Origin: Lachnospiraceae bacterium
Lineage (GTDB): Bacteria; Bacillota; Clostridia; Lachnospirales; Lachnospiraceae
Reading direction: 5' to 3'
DNA length: 64,000 bases
NCBI GenBank assembly: GCA_017540605.1
Contig: JAFYAS010000045.1
Span: 1-64,000, forward strand
Part shown: positions 15,363 to 25,400 of the stretch, one piece after another
Numbering within the stretch: the stretch's first letter is position 1
Layout: every line of letters begins with the position of its first letter
Notes under the pieces: model-generated
Told to the model about the DNA's origin: nothing
Databases searched by the model: none
Seen by the model: the letters and a program-made list of their open reading frames with translations, nothing else
Position numbers and translations under genes: made by a program

Positions 15363-16253
15363 TCAAATATTATTTAAGTATTCCTCAACATATTTTTTAT
15401 AGAGCGTCGGATCCGTAAGGATAGATTCCGCATGGCCTGCTTTGGGGATAGTGTGGTATTCCATATATCCCTTTGTCCTCTTTGACATATCCTCGGAGTT
15501 CTTAGGAAGGATGAAGTTGTCCTCTTCTCCGTGTAAGAACAGTATAGGGGTAGTATTGTCATCAAGGGAATCGATGGGTCTCATTTCCTTAAGGGAATAG
15601 TGGTACCTAAGCTTTGCGCCAAAGTCCGCAAGATCTACCAAAAAGACAGTAGCGTGAGCATTTTTGTAGCCTTCCCGAAGGACATTGTCTATATCAGAGA
15701 AACCGCAATCGGCTACAGCAAAATCGATCTCCGGCTTGTACTTTAAGCAGGTGATGGTGGTCGCTGCTCCGAGGGATTCTCCATGAAGACCAAGCTTTTC
15801 AATATCGGTGTATCTCTTTCTCGTATCTTCAATAAGGCACTTAAGATCCTCGGCTTCTCGTATACCGTATGTAGTGAAGGTGGATTCGTTCTCGCCGTGG
15901 CCGCGAAGATCGTACACGATGCAGTTGAAACCAAGCTCCAAATACATTTTCACGTACTTAAGAGAGCCTCGCCTGTTGTCGGTGTACCCGTGAGAGAGGA
16001 TCATATATTTCTTCGTGGGCTCGGGATTTTTTAATAGCTCCGCATGAAGAATATAACCTTCATACCCCTCTTCAGTGTATTCCGTCTTTTCAAGCTTCCC
16101 ATAAAAAGAGGTATCATAACGCTCGCTCTGCCAGGCAAAGGCTTCATCAAGAGTCTGCCTTTTCCCTGTCATCACAAAGGACGGGAGCCAAAGCGTAAGG
16201 GCAATAAACAAAACCAAAAGAATGATCAGAATAACTATGAATATCTTTATCAT
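15363..16253 (-). CDS. Membrane-anchored alpha/beta hydrolase
   Basis: 296 residues from the ATG at 16253. An in-frame ATG at 16286 is possible, but AAGGAGA lies 7 nt before 16253. An N-terminal hydrophobic helix (about residues 3-24) anchors the enzyme with its domain outside. The fold is the serine hydrolase type: oxyanion-loop region LSHGYTDNR, nucleophile elbow GLHGESLGAA, acid in LHGEEDNF and His in KAGHAE. Relatives are annotated as esterases or peptidase-like lipases; the substrate cannot be read from sequence. The gene converges on the secreted protein at 12482. Confidence 0.85.
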   Translation of the reverse strand: MIKIFIVILIILLVLFIALTLWLPSFVMTGKRQTLDEAFAWQSERYDTSFYGKLEKTEYTEEGYEGYILHAELLKNPEPTKKYMILSHGYTDNRRGSLKYVKMYLELGFNCIVYDLRGHGENESTFTTYGIREAEDLKCLIEDTRKRYTDIEKLGLHGESLGAATTITCLKYKPEIDFAVADCGFSDIDNVLREGYKNAHATVFLVDLADFGAKLRYHYSLKEMRPIDSLDDNTTPILFLHGEEDNFILPKNSEDMSKRTKGYMEYHTIPKAGHAESILTDPTLYKKYVEEYLNNI

Positions 16254-16438
16254 CTTGTGTTCTCCTTGCTTTTTGTTTGAAGTCATTGGTAGGGTCTCCT
16301 ATGATAGATTATATGTGTAGATTTAATGATTATAATAGTATTGTACCTGTAGATGTGTATTTTTTCAACCAAGAAGGCGGAAAATTAGCTTTTATTTTGA
16401 CTGCGGTTTATAGGTTATGTAGTTGGCTGACAAAAATT

Positions 16439-16601
16439 GACTTATAAGACCTAAATTGTCAGTGCGCATATTTGGGAAGAATAATAAAGTGGTATGATAA
16501 CAGATAGGGATAGATAAACCCTTAATTATCAATATATTTATTGAAAAAAATTGTAAAGTGATATAATGACAAAAAAGGACTTATAAGTCAGAAATTGTCA
16601 G
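16439..16601 (+). promoter_or_regulatory. Paired operator-like repeats and promoter before NTPase gene
   Basis: The 324-bp gap 16287-16610 holds two 24-bp direct repeats at 16439-16462 and 16578-16601. Both consist of GACTTATAAG, four variable bases, then AAATTGTCAG. In the second copy the first part is a perfect palindrome, GACTTATAAGTC (16578-16589). A likely promoter (TTGAAA 16541-16546, TATAAT 16562-16567, spacing 15) lies just before the second copy, which therefore covers the transcription start and ends 9 nt before the ATG. Elsewhere in the gap only AT-rich sequence is seen. Confidence 0.6.
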
Positions 16602-16610
16602 AGGTGTTAT

Positions 16611-17867
16611 ATGGAAATTAAACGAGATAAATATCTGGAAGACTTAAAAGATCGTATGCATAATGGGATGATCAAGGTTGTTACCGGCATCAGAAGATGC
16701 GGAAAGTCTTACCTAATTTTTACAATTTTTAAAGATTATTTGATTGACGAAGGTGTGAATGAGGACCACATCATCGAGATGGAGTTTGACAAAAAAGAGA
16801 ATGCTAAATATCGCGATGCAGATACATTGCTTGATTATGTAAAAGGACGAATTATGGATAAAGAAGATCATTACGTTCTTCTGGATGAAGTGCAAATGCT
16901 TGAAGATTTTGAAGAAGTCCTTAATTCATTATTGCATATAAGAAATCTTGATATTTACGTAACAGGAAGCAATTCTAAGTTTTTGTCCAGCGATGTCCTT
17001 ACAGAGTTTAGAGGTCGTGGCGATGAAGTTCATGTTTATCCTTTGACTTTTCAAGAAGCGATGCAGAATTACAAAGGAGATATATATCATGGATGGGCTG
17101 AATATATCACATATGGAGGACTTCCACTTGTTTGGGGAATGCGTACAGATCAGCAAAAAATTAAGTACTTGACAGACCTTTTTGAAAAAACATATATAAG
17201 TGACATCATCGAGCGCAATGGCATCGAGAAGACTGAAGAATTGGAATCTCTCTTAAATGTACTAGCTTCAGCAGTGGGATCACTTACGAATCCAACGAAG
17301 ATTGAGGCTACATTTAAAAGTGTGTTGAAATCGCAAATCTCCAGAAATACTATTGTACAGTATATAGGATTTTTAAAGGATGCATTTATCATAAATGAAG
17401 CAAATAGATATGATGTTAAAGGTAGAAAATACATCGGAACACCACTTAAATACTATTATGAAGATCTGGGACTCAGAAACGCCAGACTTGGATTTTGTCA
17501 AGTGGAAGAAACACATTTGATGGAAAATGCTGTGTATAATGAACTGCTTTCAAGAGGTTATACAGTTGATGTCGGTGTAGTGGAAACAAGAAAATATAGT
17601 CAGGAAGGTAAACAGGAAAGAAGAAATCTGGAAATAGATTTTGTTGCTAACATGGGAAGCCAGCGTTATTATATTCAATCGGCTTTTCAGATTCCTGATC
17701 AAGACAAAGAAAGGCAAGAGAAGGAATCTCTCAACAATGTTAATGACTCCTTCAAAAAGATTGTTTTGGTTCGAGATATTGTGAAGGTTTCTCGTGATGA
17801 GAAAGGAATAGTTACAATGAGCGTATATGATTTTCTGATGGATAAAAATAGCATGGAAAAATGTTGA
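16611..17867 (+). CDS. AAA-type NTPase with DUF4143 C-terminus
   Basis: 418 residues. Walker A is GIRRCGKS (about 26-33) and Walker B is YVLLDEVQ (about 86-93), followed by sensor-like TGSNSKFLSS. The C-terminal half matches DUF4143, a winged-helix plus restriction-endonuclease-like module. Its nuclease core here reads LEIDFVANM and then YYIQSAFQ, so the usual Glu-x-Lys is not intact and cleavage is doubtful. Family members are common in gut Firmicutes and Bacteroidetes, in many copies, without settled function. The gene stands alone, with its own repeat-type operator and a repeated hairpin behind it. Confidence 0.85.
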   Translation: MEIKRDKYLEDLKDRMHNGMIKVVTGIRRCGKSYLIFTIFKDYLIDEGVNEDHIIEMEFDKKENAKYRDADTLLDYVKGRIMDKEDHYVLLDEVQMLEDFEEVLNSLLHIRNLDIYVTGSNSKFLSSDVLTEFRGRGDEVHVYPLTFQEAMQNYKGDIYHGWAEYITYGGLPLVWGMRTDQQKIKYLTDLFEKTYISDIIERNGIEKTEELESLLNVLASAVGSLTNPTKIEATFKSVLKSQISRNTIVQYIGFLKDAFIINEANRYDVKGRKYIGTPLKYYYEDLGLRNARLGFCQVEETHLMENAVYNELLSRGYTVDVGVVETRKYSQEGKQERRNLEIDFVANMGSQRYYIQSAFQIPDQDKERQEKESLNNVNDSFKKIVLVRDIVKVSRDEKGIVTMSVYDFLMDKNSMEKC

Positions 17868-17877
17868 GAATTATAAC

Positions 17878-17915
17878 AAAGGCACCGGTTGGTCTAGTCC
17901 TTCCGGTGGCTTGCT
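17878..17915 (+). terminator. Degenerate copy of repeated hairpin (copy 2)
   Basis: The left arm AAAGGCACCGGTTGGT (17878-17893) is identical to the hairpins at 15321 and 19390. The right arm CCGGTGGC (17903-17910) carries one mismatch and only a weak T-rich tail follows. It directly follows the DUF4143 gene. Confidence 0.6.
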
Positions 17916-17961
17916 TCAATCTGATTGATAAAAAGTGTCATACAAGATCTATCTTGGTCAG

Positions 17962-18120
17962 TTATCCCTTATGTTGTTTTATTTCCTCAAGTAATTCATT
18001 AGTTTTTTTTCTTGATTCAGCAAGTTTTTTCTCATCTGGAACATAATTCGGATCAGGCATGATCAATTTTACCGGTCCCGGATATATCTTTTTATCGTCT
18101 AACGTTATGTTTTCTGTCAT
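17962..18120 (-). CDS. 52-residue protein co-transcribed with AAA ATPase
   Basis: A short frame on the minus strand with a textbook ribosome site, GGAGGTAAGATT, before its ATG at 18120. It starts 17 nt after the stop of the ATPase at 18138-19247 and so is almost certainly its operon partner. The product begins MTENITLDDKKIYPGPVKLI, has a proline-rich middle (MPDPNYVPDE) and ends in a charged helix (KKTNELLEEIKQHKG). There is no membrane segment or Cys. I do not recognise a family; its size and tight coupling suggest an accessory or regulatory subunit of the ATPase. Confidence 0.65.
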   Translation of the reverse strand: MTENITLDDKKIYPGPVKLIMPDPNYVPDEKKLAESRKKTNELLEEIKQHKG

Positions 18121-18137
18121 AATCTTACCTCCAAATT

Positions 18138-19247
18138 CTATTGCTTATTAATATATTCCGCCAAAAACGGTATCGCAAATATCAATTCGCCTCGTCTAGG
18201 TGATTCGATGATACCTGAATTGATCAACCGTTTTCTATATGGCTGTAGTGCTTCCTTTTTCCAACCTAGGACTTCGATAAGCTTAGCAGTTGTAACGGGT
18301 TCGTCACATTTAGCCATAGCCTTTATAAAGTCTCTGTCCTTGTCGGATAGTGGAGCGATAGTTGGCTTGAAGACATTATCCTCCATATCGTTAATGGCTG
18401 CGGTGGCGGCTTTTTTTAGTGTGTTTTCATTTATCTTAGAGGTGTTCTGACTGTAAAGAGTCAGATAATATCCTATAAGTTGCATGAGATAGGGAAGCCC
18501 CAATGTCTTTAATGCAGCTTTGGAGATCAAGTCTTCGCTACATTCTATGTTTAATGATCTGAAGGCAAGGTCATAGTAGGCTGTGATCGAGTTTATTGAG
18601 ATCGGATCCAGATAAACCTTGTTAGCCCTATTTAAGAATGTCAGAACCTTGTCATTTAATACTTCTGATACTGCCTGGGGAAGTCCCGCCATAACCATGG
18701 CAATGTTTTTTTGATCGCCGACCAATTCCTGATAAGAGGCTGCAACCTCTCTCATAGCAGGAGATGTATGTATTTCATCAATCAATATCAGTATTCCTTT
18801 TCCTTTTTCTGCGAGCTTGTCACATAAGAGCGACAGCTTCGCTCTGAAGCCGAATTGCTGCATAGTCGATTCAGAAAATGTGAGACCAAAAGAAAAGCCT
18901 AAAGCACCGGCGTTGAAGCCTGAGAAATGTGTCTTTGGCTCTTTGAAAAGAGCTGATCCGTTTAACTGAATCTGTTCAATAATGGATGCAGGCATATTCT
19001 CATGGGCGGTTACTCTTGCAGTGATAAAGCCTTCCTTTTTCGCTCTTTCCGCTATCTCTAAAAGCAAAGCGGTCTTTCCCATTCCTCTTTGACCGAGGAT
19101 CAGAGAGCAGCGGTTTCTTGAGCCTATAGGCTCCTTCAATGCATTTATAAATGTTGCCAGTTCTCCGTCTCTGCCAACGATCTGTTCGGGTTTGTTGCCA
19201 AATGTAGGCTGAAAGAACAGCTGATTTGTGGATGTGTTTTTTTTCAT
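18138..19247 (-). CDS. Orc1/Cdc6-like AAA ATPase with winged-helix C-terminus
   Basis: 369 residues from the ATG at 19247; an upstream GTG (19256) overlaps the AAGGTGAG ribosome site and is rejected. The order is a short lead-in with VGRDGELATF, Walker A GQRGMGKT (about 52-59), Walker B ILILIDEIH (about 150-158), a sensor region (MVMAGLP), a helical lid, and a C-terminal winged helix (about 290-365). This matches AAA_16/Orc1-like ATPases; the C-terminal domain could bind DNA. An array of eight 10-bp units lies between the promoter and the start codon. The 52-residue gene follows 17 nt downstream. It is distantly similar in layout to the ATPase at 58903. Confidence 0.8.
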   Translation of the reverse strand: MKKNTSTNQLFFQPTFGNKPEQIVGRDGELATFINALKEPIGSRNRCSLILGQRGMGKTALLLEIAERAKKEGFITARVTAHENMPASIIEQIQLNGSALFKEPKTHFSGFNAGALGFSFGLTFSESTMQQFGFRAKLSLLCDKLAEKGKGILILIDEIHTSPAMREVAASYQELVGDQKNIAMVMAGLPQAVSEVLNDKVLTFLNRANKVYLDPISINSITAYYDLAFRSLNIECSEDLISKAALKTLGLPYLMQLIGYYLTLYSQNTSKINENTLKKAATAAINDMEDNVFKPTIAPLSDKDRDFIKAMAKCDEPVTTAKLIEVLGWKKEALQPYRKRLINSGIIESPRRGELIFAIPFLAEYINKQ

Positions 19248-19260
19248 GAAGCTCACCTTC

Positions 19261-19340
19261 TTTTTTATTTACTTTTATTCTTGTTTATTCGCTTTTATTC
19301 TTCTTTATTCACTTTTATTCTTCTTTACTCGATTTTATTC
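19261..19340 (-). repeat. Eight 10-bp iteron-like units in the ATPase leader
   Basis: Read on the minus strand, eight consecutive 10-bp units run without gaps, from GAATAAAATC to AAATAAAAAA, with core GAATAAA. The promoter (TTGACT, RC of 19355-19360; TAAAAT, RC of 19332-19337; spacing 17) has its -10 box inside the first unit, so the rest of the array is in the transcribed leader and ends at the ribosome site. The 10-bp period puts every unit on the same face of the helix. Confidence 0.8.
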
Positions 19341-19389
19341 TTTATACTGTAAAAAGTCAATTCCTTTTATGAATAAAACGGATATAGCA

Positions 19390-19430
19390 AAAGGCACCGG
19401 TTGGTTTCCCTCCCGGTGCCTTTCCTTTTA
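19390..19430. terminator. Bidirectional terminator, repeated hairpin copy 3
   Basis: An 11-bp stem AAAGGCACCGG/CCGGTGCCTTT (19390-19400 with 19413-19423) terminates the giant surface-protein gene on the minus strand. Bases 19384-19405 match 15314-15335 exactly over 22 bp. Confidence 0.85.
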
Positions 19431-22400
19431 ATACTTCTTGATCTTCACAGTCTTTGGTAATCCCTTCTTGTAGAAGAAGAGCTTGTATTTAGCGTATACG
19501 CTTTTCTTGACCTTGATAGTAGCCTTGGGATTTATTCCGCTGAAGGCCTTGTTGCTTGTGTTTTTGGCAGTCAGCTTTGTCGTGGCTATCTTTACAGTGC
19601 TTAACTTTTTGTCTCCGCTAAATATCTGCTTTCCAAGCTTATTGACATTTTTAGGGAGCGTAACTGTTGTCATAGCCTTGCAATTTGAAAATGCTTTATC
19701 GCCGATGGTTTTTACCTTGCTGCCTATCGTTGCGGATTTTAGCTTTGTACATCCTGCAAATGCTGAGGCTCCAATCTCTGTTGTGTTCTTGCCGGTGTCG
19801 ACCTTGGTAAGAGATGTACAGCCGGAGAATGACTTGGACTCTATTATGGTAAGACTTGCAGGAAGTGTGACATTCTTAAGCTTTGTACAGCCCTCGAATG
19901 CACTTGCCTCAATGATCTTGACATTGTTTCCAAGCTTCACGGTAGTTACTGTTGTATTCCCCTTAAATGCCTTTTCCTCAACTGAGGTTACCTTGTAGGT
20001 CGTACCCTCTGCCTCGACAGTTGCAGGAATAACAACTGTCTTTTCCTTGGTATTTGCGGGAGCTACATAGGAAGCCTCTTTTGACTTTGCGCTGTCGGAT
20101 GTGACCACAAATGTAGCATCGGTTTTCTCATCCGTTGCTGTATCACCGGCCTTCACTGTGGTAGGAGCCTCTGTTGTTTCGGGTTCAACAGTAGCCGCAG
20201 TTGTCGGTTCCTCGGTGGCCGGAGTAATCACAGGTTCAGGCGCCGGTTCAGCTTGTGGCTGAGGTTTCGGTTCGGGCTCTGGCTCCGGTGTCGGCTGAGG
20301 TTGTGGTTGTGGTTGGGGTTCCGGGTTAGGCTCCGGCGTTGGCTGCGGTTGAGGCTGAGGATTGGGTTCAGGTTGAGGCTCCGGTTCGGGTTGAGGTTCC
20401 GGCTCAGCTATATTGTCATAGGAATTGAGCGAAGCGCTTTCTCCTGAAACCACCGAGAGGATCGAAAGATTTTCGCCGCTATCAAAGAATGTCACATCCT
20501 TAATATGACCTGAGATGACGGATTTTACCCTTGTTGCTGATCCTATGGTATCCTTACCTGAACATACTGCACTAAAGAGCCTTTTATCATTATCTGATGT
20601 CCAACCAAGATAAACATTTGAATCTGCAAGCCTCAACGTAAGATTTCCGGGTGTCGACACATCCTTTACCGCTCCGTACTTCTTCCATGAGTCGTCCCAC
20701 TGATAAAGGGCAAGTCCTGTATCCTCTTCGCACAGCATATAAGTGCCTGAGCTTGATGCTGCAAGCGCTGTTTCATAGCCGGTTACATTCTTGGTAGTTT
20801 CTGATACGGTGCCTGTCCAGCTTATGGTATGAAGTTTCATATCATCTGTTACATACGTGATGAAGGTCTTGTTTCCGGAGACAGCAGCAGATATATCATA
20901 GAACTTCATGCTATTGGCAAGAGGAATAGCAGCTCCGAACTTGCCTTCGTCAAAGCTGTAGCCGAAGATATTTCTCTTCTCTGCGAGAGCGCCTTCAGCA
21001 GTTCTTGATGCCACAAGCTTTATGTTACTTCCATCACTTACCAGAAGAAGAGTAGATGCCACTTCTGATGATAGGCTTTCAACAGTCTTTGTCTCACCGC
21101 TCCAAGAAGATCCACTTATGCTACCTACGGAGTATTTGATAACAGAAGGGGGACAGGTTTTCATCATATCGGCCTTGGCTATCTCAGTCCAAACAACGAG
21201 GTACTTGCCCTCTGCAAGTGATATCACATCAAATGAGGGGATTAGACCGTCAGTTGAAGCGACTGTCACAGGAGTGCTCCAGGCCTTGTTTCCGCCATAG
21301 GGTGAAAGCTTAAGACATACATTTCCTCCCTGTGCGCTCATATCGGTATATACAAAGGTTCCGTCCTGATCCTCGTCATCAGCATAGCCACCGATGGGAA
21401 GAAGATTTGATACAACTGACTCCGGCTTTCCATAGAAGGTGGAGGGAGTAAAGTCGTTTCTGTTCTTCATGGTGCTTGTAACCGTGATAGGCTTGATGTT
21501 AAATTGTGTCACAGTACCGAATTGATAAGAGAACGGAATCTCGGCAAATTTAAAGTCTTTCTCGCCGTTGATGAACCATGTATCTATCTCTACATGTGCA
21601 TCTGCAACCACCTTGCCATCGACCTTGTTGAGCTTGAAACCATCCTTGTCAATGGTAGCGTCTATAGTGACCATATCCTTCAGCTTGGCGTTGTTTCCCG
21701 AAAGAGTAACATTTGCTTCGGCGCCCAATGCTCCACCGAGAGCCTTTGCGTATAATCCCACTCCGGCACCTGCGCCGAGAGTAAAGGTCACCTCGTGGCT
21801 TGTCTCGCCGTCATCCTTTATGGTATATGTGTAGGTTCCGTCAGCTCCGGCTGCCACCTTCACCTGTGCTCCAATATCCAAAGCTCCGCTCTTTTCAAGA
21901 GAGGCAAGCACAGGACCTACAGGAGGGATAGCACCAAATGATGAAAATGCGCTTACCTGTGCGGTGATATGTACCTGAGCGTTTGCCGAGAGGGAATATG
22001 CAGTTTCGGTATTGTTATTGTCCTTATCTCTGACATCGGTACTGCTAAGGGTAAATGTACCTGAGGGAGGATTATCCCCGTCAAATTCTACCTGTACAGG
22101 AAGGGCCTTAAACAGTGCGGGAAGATAATCATTTACATCCATATCTTCGGCCGCTAACTTTACATTGTAGCCGCTTGAAAGCTCATGTGAATCCCCCGCA
22201 AGTGACATCTTCCATCCACCTGATACGGCAATTCCCAAGGTGTTTGGAAGAATTGACATATAGGACTTGTCAGCTTCGGATACAGATTGCTTTCCCTGAA
22301 GAAGCTGCATCTCAATGTTGTATTCATAGCTTAAATATCCGTCGTCATCAAGCTCTATGGCAGATTCAAATGATGGCAGAGGGATTAGTGAGCCTGTGGG

Positions 22401-25400
22401 CTGACTAAGTTCAGCAAGCTTATCTATAGCTCCGCCGCCTACTGCCTTTGCATTGGCGATAAGTGTGATATTGTTGAGCATGGCCGCATAATCACCCTTA
22501 AGCCTGATGCCGATCAACTGATCCTTGGCATTTTCACCTGAATAATCAACCTCGTAGATCTGGACTGCACCAAGACTTGTCTCCGCTATGAGACAAGGCT
22601 CAAATCCGTCAGGAGGAAGCTCCCAGATGGGAACTGTCAGATCGAGGTTGTAGTGATATTTGCCTTCTGATGTTACGTTCTCGTACTCGATACTTCCATC
22701 ATCGGAAAATGCTCTGTAATAAACGGTTCCGAGGCTATTGCCTGTTAACTTACCGATCCACTCAAGTGCCTCGGATGGATTGTATGATGTACCTGAAACC
22801 TCAGGAAGTGCGAGAGCAGTGGGCTTATCTGAATGATCGGGACTTGTAAAGACACGCTTATCAACCAGATAAAGTCCTTTAAGTGAATCACCCACTGCTG
22901 TATCAAGCTCGGCTGTTACAGTGAGATACAGATCGTCTGAGGCGAGATTTTCAAGGAATTCTATAGTATTGCTGCTTCCCTTGAAATTCACTCCGGGAAG
23001 GAAGGCTCCCTTTCTGTTAAGAGTAATGGAATCCTCCTTAAACTCCGGCTGAGCAACTCTTTTAAGTGTGATAGCCTTTGTTTTTCCTGACTTTATCTCG
23101 TCAGCCGTTACCTGAATGCTCAGGGGTGCATAGCCTCCTGCAGAAATATCCAATGTATAGTCCTGATAATTAAGTTCATCAGTGACCTTTGCACTGCCTG
23201 ATGAATTTGAAAATACATAAACAGGCTCACCGTGTGAAGCGCCGGTAAGTCTGATGGCGGCGCCCTTTACTTTGTTGCCGTCAGAATCATTTACCTGCAT
23301 CTCAAAGGAGTAGGGCTTTCTCACGAGAGGAACATAGAAGGTCTCTGTCTTGGATGACTCATCATATGTACTATTAACTGAATAACTTTTGTTGTATTCC
23401 CATTCGTCACTTTCTGCCTCAACCGCTGAGACATCGCCTGTTATCACCTGCTCAGGGGTAGATGCTTTTGAGCTGTACTTTTGTCCTGCATAGGTGATGG
23501 TCACATCTACATCGCTTATGACATTTTCTAAGTTGTCTGCTTCAACTGCCTTGACTACGATAGTACGGGGATGAAGGAGATTTTGAATCTCGGCTTCAGA
23601 AAGTATCTTTACATTTGAAGAAGACTCATTAGGTTCAATGAAATTGACCTTGCACTCGGTAGGCTTGCTCTTATCAAGCTTAACAGAAAACCACAGAGCC
23701 TTATTGTAAAGCTCCGGATAGTTGTCCTCTCTGTTACGGATATACTGAAGTCCCTGTATTAATTCATAGCCCTTACCCTCGGGAGCGCAGAAGTAAAGAG
23801 TTACATCTCCGTCAGGTATGGCCTTTGTTGCATTGCTATAGCAAAATAGCTTGTTGGGGATCATGCTTGTTTCGTATGCCACCAGATAATTAGCTATTAT
23901 TGTCTGGAGACTTGTGGTTGGAGTGATCCATTTTTCTCCGCCGTCATAGGTGGTTGTTATATGATGAACTGTATCTGTCTCATAGCTTCCTTCTATGCAT
24001 GCAACCCATTTTCCGGCTTTAGGATAGCCCCAGTTATTTTTATATGTGGCATAATCGTCGCCGCTTTCGCCGTCCTCGATGTCTCGGTAGACACCGTCCT
24101 CCTTGCTACCAATCTGTCCATCATTGAATCTCCAGTGAAGATCTATGTCCTTTCCATATAAGCTCAACCAATGATCATATTCGGATTCATTTACTCCGCC
24201 TGAATTCAGATCTGTATAGGTCTTTCCCTTGTAGAACTGGAAGGAGAGCGTGAAATCAGTTTTTTCCGGATTATAAAGATCCTTAAATTGCAATTGACCA
24301 TCCTTGGGTTCGATCTTAAGAGTTGAAGTAACGGTGGATAAAGGCCAGGGATTCATATTGGTTGCATAGTCCTCGGGGAAAGATGTGGGAAGCTTTCCGG
24401 GAGCCGGGAAATTGAAGAATATGATCTCTCCTCCGTTAGGCATGGAAGCTTTAAGATGTGAAAATTCACTTGAGAGACTATAGTCAAGGCTGTACTCTCC
24501 GGGCTCTAAGCAGTTAAATTGAACAGGGAATGTCTTTCCGGTCATATCCACACTTTCCTGCTTTTTTCCCTTTAGTTCTATGGTTGCTTCCTTTGTTTCC
24601 ACGTGATAATTAACTGTGTTAAAGTTGTTCTTGTAGTAATCGTAATTGTTTAATGCATTGGTATTGGGGGAAACTGTCTCTTCCTCATCCTTGGTGTATT
24701 CTGTGATCAGACTCATGGAAGAGGTGTTGTCGTATATAACTGTGGAAAGCTTGCTTCCTGCACTGTAGTTTATCTTCTTTTCCATAAGCTCAAGATCGGC
24801 AATGACAGTTCCGGAAGAAAGGCTCATACCACCGATATCTCCGTAAGCAAAGCTTTCGTCATTTTTCATCCAGGCGGTAGCTGAAGCCTTGGTTCCTGAC
24901 CAGGTTCCTGTACATGGCCAGCCCCATTTCCCTTGATAGCCGTCGGTATTGCCCTCGTGGTATATCAGGTGCCCACCGAAGTAGTCCTTATATTTGTCTT
25001 CAATCTCTACACCGTAAAGACCGGGATAGAGTGAGATAGCATAGTGTCCCTTTGAGTCTGTTGTTACCTCGTAGCCCTTTGCACCGTCACCTGTTTGTTT
25101 GTAGTAGTCGGAGGGCTTGATGGTAAGCTTGGCATTTACAACAGGAGAGGTCTTGATCTCGCCGGTTGAATCCATATCGGATTTTAAGAGGGTACCTGAG
25201 AAGCTTACAAGGGAAGGAGCTACATTGATGGTTGTCTTGGTATTTGCACCCAAAGCAACAGAGGCTGTAGCACTTCCGTTAAATTCTGCATCGAAATGCT
25301 TTCTGCCAAACTGGCTAAAGCTTTCGGTATCAGTGTTGTCGAATATTTCTTGTTGGTCTGCACCGGAAAGGATATCAACTACCTTTCTTGTTTTACCTGA

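Noticed and set aside
20253-20447. Plus-strand frame rich in Arg, Leu and Trp
   Set aside because: Shadow of the Pro-Glu-Pro-Gln linker in the giant surface protein.
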